From the NCBI GenBank assembly GCA_905215395.1, contig CAJMQA010000071.1, positions 1 to 12,896 on the forward strand: a stretch of DNA of 12,896 bases, read 5' to 3'. Under the pieces are notes generated by a model. It saw only the letters and a program-made list of their open reading frames with translations. It did not search any database and was not told the origin of the DNA. A program made the position numbers and the translations under genes. This document shows, piece after piece, positions 6,773-12,615 of the stretch. The stretch is from an uncultured bacterium (GTDB lineage Bacteria; Bacteroidota; Bacteroidia; Bacteroidales; Marinifilaceae). Position 1 is the stretch's first letter. Each line of letters opens with the position of its first letter.

Positions 6773-7351
6773 TTATTTCTCTTTTGCTTTATTCGTATTG
6801 CAGGCATTCATTGTTCTGGTAATCCCCTGCAAAACAAAGCTAGTAATTATTTCACCACCTCTTTCCAATAATTCGGGTAATTTTTCTTTTTCCTCACCTT
6901 CCCAGCTACCCAGTACATAATTTACCTGTTGCCCCTTCAAAAAATCATTACCGATGCCATATCTCAAACGGGCATACGCATTGGTACCCAAAAGGGCATT
7001 TATACTCTTCAGACCGTTATGACCTCCATCACTTCCCTGTGCCCGTAAACGCAAGGTCCCGAATGGCAAAGCCAGATCATCCACAACGACCAGTAAATCT
7101 TCCAAGGCTATCTTTTCTTTTTGCATCCAATAACTGACAGCCTTCCCACTCAGGTTCATATAGGTATTAGGCTTTAACAACACCAATGTCCTGCCTTTAA
7201 GTTTAAGCTCACATACAGCCCCATAACGCTTATCTTCAAAAATAGCATTGGACGCCTTAACAAAAGCGTCCAATACATTAAATCCGATATTATGCCGCGT
7301 ATCCTGATATTCCGGGCCAATGTTTCCTAACCCAACAATAAGATACTTCAT
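6773..7351 (-). CDS. pth: Peptidyl-tRNA hydrolase Pth
   Basis: Pth cleaves the ester bond of peptidyl-tRNA that drops off ribosomes, recycling tRNA. From the ATG at 7351 the product has 192 residues and begins MKYLIVGLGNIGPEYQDTRHN, with the family's N10 and catalytic H20. The P61-N-T-Y-M-N-L-S-G motif, the D91-D-L-A-L-P-F-G-x-L-R-L-R motif and G106-S-D-G-G-H-N-G-L-K-S are all intact. The frame is open for 15 codons further upstream, but that extension overlaps the end of rplY and adds residues absent from the family, so I chose the internal ATG, 10 bp after the rplY stop. The pairing of rplY/ctc with pth is widespread in bacteria. The S4-domain gene follows after 8 bp. Confidence 0.97.
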   Translation of the reverse strand: MKYLIVGLGNIGPEYQDTRHNIGFNVLDAFVKASNAIFEDKRYGAVCELKLKGRTLVLLKPNTYMNLSGKAVSYWMQKEKIALEDLLVVVDDLALPFGTLRLRAQGSDGGHNGLKSINALLGTNAYARLRYGIGNDFLKGQQVNYVLGSWEGEEKEKLPELLERGGEIITSFVLQGITRTMNACNTNKAKEK

Positions 7352-7361
7352 AATCTCCTGA

Positions 7362-7934
7362 TTATTTTCCTTCCTGAGCAGCAGCACGTGCAGCACGGGT
7401 CAGTTTAATCTGAGCGACAACAACCTCTTTGGCATTTACAATTTCAAAGTTGTCATAAGACAAATCTTTTACTTTGATAGATTTTCCTAATCCCAGATTG
7501 GTCACATCCAATACCAGTTCTCCAGGCAGGTTTGCAGGGATAGCTTTTACTTTCAGCTTTCTTACAACCAGAGAAAGTTTACCACCGGCTTGAACACCTT
7601 CAGCAAATCCCTGTAATTTCACAGGAACTTCCATGATTACCGGTTTATCTTCACTGATCTGGTAAAAATCAATGTGCAATACGCGATCAGATACCGGATG
7701 GAACTGAATTTCACGCATGATTGCTTCATAAGACTTACCACCAACATTTACTTTTACAATGTATACAATGGGAGTATACAATAATTTTTGCAGGTCTTTT
7801 TCCAACACTGAAAAATGTACATTCTCTTCACCTCCGTAAAGTACACAAGGAACTTTACCTTCATTTCTCAGAGCAATGGTTGCTTTTTTACCTAAATCGT
7901 TTCTTAATTCTCCCTGTAATTCAAAAATTTGCAT
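7362..7934 (-). CDS. rplY: 50S ribosomal protein L25 / general stress protein Ctc
   Basis: This 190-residue protein is the long, two-domain (Ctc/TL5) form of L25, which binds 5S rRNA in the large subunit. Residues about 4-91 form the L25 domain, with the typical L-R-N-D-L-G-K-K-A, G-K-V-P-C-V-L-Y-G-G and H-P-V-S-D-R-V-L-H-I-D-F-Y segments. Residues about 98-178 form the C-terminal beta domain, including P-V-K-L-Q-G-F-A-E-G-V-Q-A-G-G-K-L. The tail ends in an Arg/Ala-rich stretch. It is the first gene of the rplY-pth-hslR run and has a leader of about 100 bases that can fold into a GC-rich hairpin. The start ATG at 7932-7934 gives the usual N terminus. Confidence 0.96.
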   Translation of the reverse strand: MQIFELQGELRNDLGKKATIALRNEGKVPCVLYGGEENVHFSVLEKDLQKLLYTPIVYIVKVNVGGKSYEAIMREIQFHPVSDRVLHIDFYQISEDKPVIMEVPVKLQGFAEGVQAGGKLSLVVRKLKVKAIPANLPGELVLDVTNLGLGKSIKVKDLSYDNFEIVNAKEVVVAQIKLTRAARAAAQEGK

Positions 7935-7963
7935 AACAAATTACATTATGTGCTACTCAAAAC

Positions 7964-7996
7964 CAGATTTCAGCCCCGGGGGTCTAAGCCAATCTG
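7964..7996 (-). other. Candidate hairpin in the rplY 5' leader
   Basis: On the minus strand CAGATT (7996-7991) and AATCTG (7969-7964) form a six-bp stem. It encloses a GC-rich core centred on CCCCCGGGG, which can add a few inner pairs with one mismatch. The surrounding spacer is strongly AT-rich, so the GC block stands out. It lies within the predicted leader of rplY, about 30 bases before the start codon. A role in controlling L25 synthesis is only inferred. Confidence 0.4.
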
Positions 7997-8043
7997 TTTC
8001 CCCATCACACGCGTTTTAATTATTCCCCGTAAAAATCAGTTTG

Positions 8044-8051
8044 CAAAGATA
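8044..8051 (-). promoter_or_regulatory. -7 element of the rplY promoter
   Basis: TATCTTTG on the minus strand matches TAnnTTTG of Bacteroidota promoters and would start transcription near 8038, about 104 bases before rplY. No good TTTG lies 19-20 bp upstream. Instead there is a small inverted repeat, ATCAG (8068-8072) and CTGAT (8078-8082), over that position. The rest of this 239-bp divergent spacer is AT-rich and I see no gene in it. Confidence 0.45.
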
Positions 8052-8134
8052 GAAAATAAAATTGAAAATCAGGGGATCTGATAATTTGAAATTATAAAAA
8101 ACAACAAAAACTTTTTTCTTTCAAATAATGATTA

Positions 8135-8142
8135 TATTTTTG
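8135..8142 (+). promoter_or_regulatory. -7 element of the ferredoxin promoter
   Basis: TATTTTTG matches TAnnTTTG and would start transcription about 25-30 bases before the ferredoxin ATG at 8174. The -33 position is a T-rich stretch with no exact TTTG, so the match is one-sided. The untranslated leader is very AT-rich (AATTAAAAAATTAAAA before the ATG), which fits strong initiation in this phylum. Confidence 0.5.
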
Positions 8143-8173
8143 TCGCATTATTAATCAATTAAAAAATTAAAAA

Positions 8174-8344
8174 ATGGCTTACGTAATATCTGATGACTGT
8201 ATTTCTTGCGGTACATGCGAAGGAGAATGCCCGGTAGGAGCAATTTCAATGGGTGCTGATCATTATGAAATTGATGCAAATGCATGTACTGACTGTGGTA
8301 CTTGTGCTGGAGTATGCCCGGTTGAAGCAATCAAACAGGCTTAA
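8174..8344 (+). CDS. 2[4Fe-4S] bacterial-type ferredoxin
   Basis: This small electron carrier has 56 residues and eight cysteines in two CxxCxxCxxxCP clusters, at C9, C12, C15, C19 and C38, C41, C44, C48. This is the clostridial-type dicluster ferredoxin layout. Each cluster should hold one [4Fe-4S]. It is likely a low-potential donor or acceptor in anaerobic metabolism, for example with pyruvate:ferredoxin oxidoreductase, but no partner gene lies in the window. It begins MAYVISDDCISCGTC, has no signal peptide and is acidic, as expected for a cytoplasmic ferredoxin. It is transcribed alone: its own promoter lies just upstream, and a strong hairpin terminator follows 23 bp after the stop codon. 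Identification is certain at the family level. Confidence 0.97.
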   Translation: MAYVISDDCISCGTCEGECPVGAISMGADHYEIDANACTDCGTCAGVCPVEAIKQA

Positions 8345-8367
8345 TCATTATAATAAGCATGAGAAAT

Positions 8368-8397
8368 AAAAACGGAGTTTTAAAACTCCGTTTTTTT
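8368..8397. terminator. Bidirectional intrinsic terminator between the ferredoxin and cyclo-ligase genes
   Basis: AAAAACGGAG (8368-8377) and CTCCGTTTTT (8386-8395) are perfect inverted copies around TTTTAAAA. On the plus strand the stem ends in a run of seven T (8391-8397). On the minus strand the A-run at 8368-8372 supplies the U-tract. The stop codon of the minus-strand cyclo-ligase gene (8396-8398) overlaps the edge of the element, so both convergent genes can end here. Confidence 0.9.
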
Positions 8398-8932
8398 ATT
8401 CCTGACTGTAAATCACAGCATCCATACATATATCGTGTTCTTCTGTCGGTACTTCATCCAAATACTGGAAATCAAAACAAATCCCCAATTTACAGGCTCG
8501 GGTTTGCCTTAAAATCTTGTCGTAATAACCTTTCCCTCTCCCTAATCGATTCTTTCTCCGGTCAAAAGCTACTCCTGGGACCAAAATCAGGTCTATCTTC
8601 GATAACTCTGTAAACAGTTCTCCGACGGGTTCCATTATTGCAAATCCTGCTCCCGGGGTCAATTTTTCCTGTCCTTCAAAATAGCGGATATCCAGTTCCT
8701 CCCCTCTCACACAGGGAAGTAAAAAGGTCTTTTTTCCAGCCCAATGACAAACAAAATCATGGGTAAAAACTTCATCATCCATGGACCAGTAAGCCAATAC
8801 ATAACGGGCAGACTGAAAACGCTCATCCTGTTCAACCTGCTTCCAGACAGATTCCGACTTTCTCTTCTTTTCTTCCAGGGAATACTGTTTTTTCAATTCC
8901 CGCATCTGTTTTCTCAGTTCTTTTTTTTCCAT
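8396..8932 (-). CDS. 5-formyltetrahydrofolate cyclo-ligase
   Basis: This enzyme converts 5-formyltetrahydrofolate (folinate) to 5,10-methenyltetrahydrofolate using ATP, returning a stored folate to one-carbon metabolism. The 178-residue length is normal. The N terminus is Lys/Arg-rich with the conserved K-x-x-L-R-K-x-M pattern. The central P-V-G-E-L segment (about 102-106) and the C-terminal signature V-P-G-V-A-F-D-R-R-K-N-R-L-G-R-G-K-G-Y-Y-D-K (118-139) are intact. The latter forms the ATP and phosphate site. A late P-T-E-E-H-D-I-C-M-D segment (162-171) is also typical. It starts 18 bp after the gldB stop and probably shares its transcript, which would end at the hairpin overlapping this gene's stop codon. 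Homologues are known as YgfA or MTHFS. Confidence 0.94.
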   Translation of the reverse strand: MEKKELRKQMRELKKQYSLEEKKRKSESVWKQVEQDERFQSARYVLAYWSMDDEVFTHDFVCHWAGKKTFLLPCVRGEELDIRYFEGQEKLTPGAGFAIMEPVGELFTELSKIDLILVPGVAFDRRKNRLGRGKGYYDKILRQTRACKLGICFDFQYLDEVPTEEHDICMDAVIYSQE

Positions 8933-8950
8933 AGTTCTTTCTTTATTAAC

Positions 8951-9949
8951 CTAAGGTCTGTATCCTGCAACTCTCAACATTTTATGATAATCCTGTTCCT
9001 CCATCAGCCCTTCGGGAGCAGTACTTGTCTTCTCCATATACTTCTCCACAATCTTTAAACCGGTCCATACCACCGCCCGTCCAGGTGACTCTGCAGGCAT
9101 TCCGGAAGTAAAGGGAGCATCATTCAGATATTTCATTATTAACCGCTGCTGGGTCGAAAACAAATATTCATTTTCTACCAGAAATCCCCAGATCCGGTCT
9201 TCATTTTCTTCACACCAATCCCACTGTTCCTGACTAAATCCCAACCACCAGTACGGAGCCTCTTCCGGAAACAATTTTTCCACCAAATACATAATCTTTC
9301 CCTGATAGATCATTCCGCTAATCAAATCATTCTTCCGGGGATGAAATGGAAACTCTGTATACAACCACCCCACTACAGCATCTCTTACGATATCATTTCC
9401 TGTCATTCTTTTCCGGGCATACACAGGAACCGGAACAGCCAACATACTGTAAAAAGCACATTTTTCTCCCAAATAGTTGTCTAAACTAATACCCACTGCC
9501 ATACTATCTACAATAATAGATTGATTGAAGCCTGAAATATGGGTATACACCTCAGGAATAGAACGCTTGGGAAAATAGTAAGCATAATAGGCCCAAGCTG
9601 AAGCCAATTGCTTTTCCTGTTTGTCCATATCCGGATATTTACCAGCCACACTATCTGCAACTTCACGCATAACCGGATCTTGCAGAAACAGAGCAAATAA
9701 ATCTGCAAAATCAGAATCAGACCAATACCCCAGTTGCAAAACTCCGTTTGTATAAACATCAAAATAACGTCCATATTCCCGATGAAGTGCATGGATATCC
9801 GGATTCAGGGTATCCAAGCGGAAGACCGCCAAATCCAATCGCTTGATTTTTATCTCCCTCAGCAGGCTGCTGACATCCGGACGGGTATTCTCTCTACACC
9901 CCACACAACACAACAAATAAAGAATTATTCCCCAAATATGAAACTTCAT
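8951..9949 (-). CDS. gldB: GldB-family lipoprotein
   Basis: This 332-residue protein has a lipoprotein signal: MKFHIWGIILYLLCCVGC, with the probable lipidated cysteine at C18 preceded by C-V-G. The -3 Cys is unusual but tolerable. The mature part matches my recollection of GldB, with R-L-D-L-A-V-F-R-L-D near 37-46, an acidic and aromatic middle region, W-L-Y-T-E-F-P-F-H-P near 195-204, and the C-terminal W-T-G-L-K-I-V-E-K-Y-M segment. In Flavobacterium GldB is required for gliding, but homologues occur in many non-gliding Bacteroidota, where the role is unknown. The divergent nadE gene supports the assignment, since these two genes are often neighbours in the phylum. The cyclo-ligase gene follows after 18 bp. 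The call is firm to family, not to function. Confidence 0.85.
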   Translation of the reverse strand: MKFHIWGIILYLLCCVGCRENTRPDVSSLLREIKIKRLDLAVFRLDTLNPDIHALHREYGRYFDVYTNGVLQLGYWSDSDFADLFALFLQDPVMREVADSVAGKYPDMDKQEKQLASAWAYYAYYFPKRSIPEVYTHISGFNQSIIVDSMAVGISLDNYLGEKCAFYSMLAVPVPVYARKRMTGNDIVRDAVVGWLYTEFPFHPRKNDLISGMIYQGKIMYLVEKLFPEEAPYWWLGFSQEQWDWCEENEDRIWGFLVENEYLFSTQQRLIMKYLNDAPFTSGMPAESPGRAVVWTGLKIVEKYMEKTSTAPEGLMEEQDYHKMLRVAGYRP

Positions 9950-9993
9950 TGCATTTTTTAATTACTTTAACATCAAAAATCGTAATTTTACGG

Positions 9994-10024
9994 CAAAGAT
10001 AATGTATATCTGAATAAAGATAAA
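9994..10024 (-). promoter_or_regulatory. Promoter of gldB
   Basis: On the minus strand TATCTTTG (10001-9994) matches the -7 box. At 19-bp spacing upstream is TTTA (10024-10021), three of four bases of the -33 box. Transcription would start near 9988, about 38 bases before gldB. The -33 position falls in the loop of the inverted repeat at 10006-10037. Confidence 0.5.
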
Positions 10025-10037
10025 CGGATTCAGATAT
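10006..10037. repeat. Inverted repeat (10-bp arms) in the gldB/nadE divergent spacer
   Basis: ATATCTGAAT (10006-10015) and ATTCAGATAT (10028-10037) are perfect inverted copies separated by 12 bp. The repeat lies between two divergent genes and covers the -33 region of the gldB promoter. Centre-to-centre arm spacing is 22 bp, about two helical turns, which suits a dimeric or tetrameric DNA-binding protein. No T-run follows either side, so a terminator is unlikely. The regulator is unknown. I see no convincing promoter for nadE in the remaining spacer. Confidence 0.55.
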
Positions 10038-10071
10038 TTCGGAATAAAAAACAAAGTGAAAACCAAAAACA

Positions 10072-11640
10072 ATGCAAATTGCAATAGCTCAATTCAATTA
10101 TAAAGCAGGGGATATCGCAGGTAACAGTGAAAAAATTATTGCAGCCATCCGGCAGGCAGAAGTCCAAAAGGCTGAATTGATCATCTTTCCGGAATTAGCA
10201 GTATGCGGAGCACTCCCACAGGATTTACTGGAAAGGGAAAGTTTCATTCAGGATTGTCGTCTGGCCATTGAAAAAATCTCTACCCATTGCCAGCGCATTG
10301 CTGCCATTGTCGGAGCTCCCAATCTGGATATTCAAAACGGGATTATGTATAACTCTGCCTATTTTATGCAAAACGGAGAAGTAGTCGACGGAGTCCATAA
10401 AAATATTCTGAGCGATTACGATATTTTTAATGAGAGCCGTTATTTTATAGCAGGAGAAGACAATACCTCCATCCGTTATAAAAACCAAAACATCCGCATC
10501 ATTTTCGACGAATATGAATCGGAATATATCGATAAATCGGACAGTCTTGTTATCTATATAGGCATGACTCCTTTCACAACAGAAAGCTTGTATAATAAAG
10601 AAAAAATCTTGTCCGGTATTGCGCAAAAATATGGTAAAAATATTATTTCTGTAAATCATATCGGAAGTTCGACTTCCATCCTTTTTGACGGAAATTCTTC
10701 TGTATGCAACTACAAAGGTAAAATTGTGACCCGTCTGAAAGCATTTGAAGAAGACCTTTGTATAATCGATACCAATAAACTGGGAAGTCAAACCCCATTG
10801 TCTACAACTCCCGGTAAAAAAATTGAACTAATTCATCAGGCTCTGGTTGCCGGCATCCGTGATTATTTTATGAAAAACGGATTTACAAAAGCTATTCTGG
10901 GGCTTTCCGGAGGCATTGACTCTGCCGTTGTTGCCGCCCTGGCCGTAGAAGCTCTGGGGGCAGAAAACGTAATGGGTCTTCTGATGCCGTCTCAATACTC
11001 TACCGATCATTCTGTCGCAGATGCACTGGCACTAGCGGAAAATCTCGGAATGCCACATACCACCATCCCGATCAAAGATATTTACGAACAATATCTGGAA
11101 GCACTGAAGCCTCAGTTTCAGGATCTTCCCTTTAATGTTACCGAGGAAAACCTACAAGCCCGTACCCGGGGCATGCTTGTGATGGCTATGTCGAACAAAT
11201 TTGGCTACATTGCCCTCAATACCTCCAATAAAAGTGAGGCTGCCGTCGGTTACGGAACTTTGTACGGAGATCTTTGCGGCTCTCTGGGAACCATCGGAGA
11301 CGTATACAAAACAGATATTTTCCTGCTGGCCCGGCACATCAATAAGGATAGGATAATAATACCCGAACATACCATTACAAAAGCCCCTTCTGCAGAGCTA
11401 CATCCGGATCAGAAAGACCAGGACTCTCTGCCGGAATACGGTGTATTGGATGCTATTTTAAAATTGTATATAGAAGAAAATTATACAGCAACAATGATCA
11501 CTGACCAGGGGTATCCACTGCAAACTGTAGAAAAGGTCATCCGGATGGTCAGAAACAATGAATACAAACGGGCACAGTGTCCTCCCATTCTGAAAGTCAG
11601 TAAAAAAGCTTTCGGAAGTGGTCGTAAATATCCGTTTTAA
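10072..11640 (+). CDS. nadE: NAD+ synthase, two-domain form with a degenerate glutaminase domain
   Basis: NadE amidates nicotinic acid adenine dinucleotide to NAD+, the last step of NAD synthesis. The 522-residue protein has an N-terminal nitrilase-fold domain (about 1-240) and a C-terminal synthetase domain (about 255-522). The synthetase part is intact: the ATP-binding L-S-G-G-I-D-S-A (278-285), T384-S-N-K-S-E-A-A-V-G-Y-G-T-L-Y-G-D and D446-Q-K-D-Q-D-S-L-P. In the amidase part the triad Glu (E41, F-P-E-L-A-V-C-G) and Lys (K110, H-K-N-I-L) remain. The I-C-E-D-x-W cysteine motif is replaced by I-F-D-E-Y-E, giving F145 where Cys is expected, and the usual G-G-Q-D segment reads G-S-S-T. It should therefore use free ammonia, if this alignment by eye is right. 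The frame is otherwise undamaged. The divergent neighbour is gldB; a Crp/Fnr-type gene follows 27 bp later. Confidence 0.95.
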   Translation: MQIAIAQFNYKAGDIAGNSEKIIAAIRQAEVQKAELIIFPELAVCGALPQDLLERESFIQDCRLAIEKISTHCQRIAAIVGAPNLDIQNGIMYNSAYFMQNGEVVDGVHKNILSDYDIFNESRYFIAGEDNTSIRYKNQNIRIIFDEYESEYIDKSDSLVIYIGMTPFTTESLYNKEKILSGIAQKYGKNIISVNHIGSSTSILFDGNSSVCNYKGKIVTRLKAFEEDLCIIDTNKLGSQTPLSTTPGKKIELIHQALVAGIRDYFMKNGFTKAILGLSGGIDSAVVAALAVEALGAENVMGLLMPSQYSTDHSVADALALAENLGMPHTTIPIKDIYEQYLEALKPQFQDLPFNVTEENLQARTRGMLVMAMSNKFGYIALNTSNKSEAAVGYGTLYGDLCGSLGTIGDVYKTDIFLLARHINKDRIIIPEHTITKAPSAELHPDQKDQDSLPEYGVLDAILKLYIEENYTATMITDQGYPLQTVEKVIRMVRNNEYKRAQCPPILKVSKKAFGSGRKYPF

Positions 11641-11667
11641 AGCTATAAGCTCCAAATTTTATAACCA

Positions 11668-12387
11668 ATGAATATTATTACTGATTCAGACCTCCACGAT
11701 AGTTTATGTCAGATATGCATTGACAGCCCACACTCTTTACTATCAGAACTGGACAAAGAAGCAAAACAGAAGGTCATTGAAACAACAGTCTGTACCTCTT
11801 ACAAAAAAGGAGAACTGATCTATTCTGAAGGCGATATGCCAACAGGTTTACATTGTCTCCTCACCGGCAAGGTTAAAATTTACAAAGATGGTATCGGAGG
11901 CCGTCAACAAATTGTCCGTATGGCTAAACCTATCGGCTTTATCGGTTACCGTGCCTTTTTCTCCGAAGAAATACATATCGCTTCCGCAGAAGCCTTAGAA
12001 GACTCTATCGTCTGCCGTATCAAAACCGAATTGATGTTCGAGTTTGTGCGCAATAATCCGGAACTGGCCATGAGCATTATACGTGCCCTTGCCACCGATC
12101 TGGGATTTTCTAACCGCCGGACGGTTACATTAACACAAAAACATATCCGGGGACGTCTGGCAGAAGCTTTGCTCGTATTAAAAGAAACTTACGGTTACGA
12201 AGATGACGACTGTACCCTAAAAATTTGTCTAACCCGTGAAGATCTGGCTAATTTATCCAACATGACCACAGCCAACGCCATTCGCACCCTTTCTAATTTT
12301 GCTTCCGAAGGGATTGTGGAATTGGATGGAAAAAAAATTAAAGTGATAGACAAAGAAAAATTGGAACAAGTAAATAATATGGGATAA
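11668..12387 (+). CDS. Crp/Fnr-family transcriptional regulator
   Basis: This 239-residue regulator has a cyclic-nucleotide-binding-type beta barrel at about residues 25-125 (Y-K-K-G-E-L-I-Y-S-E-G-D, then L-T-G-K-V-K-I-Y), a dimerisation helix (about 128-160) and a winged helix-turn-helix of the Crp type at about 160-225. Its recognition region contains L-T-R-E-D-L-A-N-L-S-N-M-T-T-A-N-A-I-R-T-L. The barrel lacks an obvious cAMP-binding R-x-S signature, so the ligand is unknown. Cysteines at C14 and C17 (C-x-x-C) and C116, the last aligning by eye with C122 of E. coli FNR, make an oxygen- or redox-sensing [Fe-S] form conceivable but unproven. It follows nadE by 27 bp in the same direction and may be co-transcribed. 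A hairpin just past its stop codon separates it from the convergent Arc-like gene. Confidence 0.9.
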   Translation: MNIITDSDLHDSLCQICIDSPHSLLSELDKEAKQKVIETTVCTSYKKGELIYSEGDMPTGLHCLLTGKVKIYKDGIGGRQQIVRMAKPIGFIGYRAFFSEEIHIASAEALEDSIVCRIKTELMFEFVRNNPELAMSIIRALATDLGFSNRRTVTLTQKHIRGRLAEALLVLKETYGYEDDDCTLKICLTREDLANLSNMTTANAIRTLSNFASEGIVELDGKKIKVIDKEKLEQVNNMG

Positions 12388-12392
12388 AGGGA

Positions 12393-12414
12393 ACAGTCTG
12401 ATTTCTCAGACTGT
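12393..12414. terminator. Hairpin shared by convergent genes
   Basis: ACAGTCTGA (12393-12401) and TCAGACTGT (12406-12414) form a perfect nine-bp stem with a TTTC loop. It begins six bases after the regulator's stop codon and overlaps the stop codon of the minus-strand Arc-like gene (12406-12408). On the plus strand a pyrimidine-rich stretch (CTCCTCTTCTCC) follows, not a pure T-run, so termination may be moderate. The position suggests it serves both genes. Confidence 0.7.
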
Positions 12415-12609
12415 CTCCTCTTCTCCAGGTTTAACCGGCAGATTCTTGTTTTTCAAACGTCCACTTTTCTTCAAAGCCTGGTCCAATATCCACAATATCT
12501 GGCCATTGGTGCTTCTGAATTCATCCGCAGCCCATTTCTCAATTGCTTCCATAATCTCCGTATCAACTCTGAGAACAAAACTTTTATTTTTAGAATCTTT
12601 GTTTGCCAT
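12406..12609 (-). CDS. Arc-like ribbon-helix-helix DNA-binding protein
   Basis: This is a 67-residue protein. The segment K9-S-F-V-L-R-V-D-T-E-I-M-E-A-I-E-K-W-A-A-D-E-F-R-S-T-N-G-Q-I-L-W-I-L has the ribbon-helix-helix pattern: a short beta strand (F-V-L-R-V), helix A, the S-T-N-G turn, then helix B. Arc-like proteins dimerise through the strand and bind DNA with it. The tail is basic and then ends acidic. It starts 6 bp after the SPFH-domain gene, so the two are almost certainly one transcription unit. This SPFH/Arc-like pair is, as I recall, frequent in Bacteroidales. RHH proteins of this kind are often labelled antitoxins, but no toxin gene is adjacent. Its target is unknown; autoregulation of the SPFH operon is the simplest guess. 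Confidence 0.85.
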   Translation of the reverse strand: MANKDSKNKSFVLRVDTEIMEAIEKWAADEFRSTNGQILWILDQALKKSGRLKNKNLPVKPGEEETV

Positions 12610-12615
12610 CTTATT

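Noticed and set aside
7352..7396. A 15-codon N-terminal extension of pth, overlapping rplY
   Set aside because: The added residues do not fit the family; the ATG at 7351 gives the standard M-K-Y-L-I-V-G-L-G-N start and a 10-bp gap after rplY.
10450..10560. nadE as a pseudogene because of the lost amidase motif
   Set aside because: The frame is intact for 522 codons and all synthetase motifs are preserved, so a functional ammonia-using enzyme is more likely.
10225..10791. A 188-codon open frame opposite nadE
   Set aside because: It is antisense to the well-supported nadE reading frame and has no recognisable domain.
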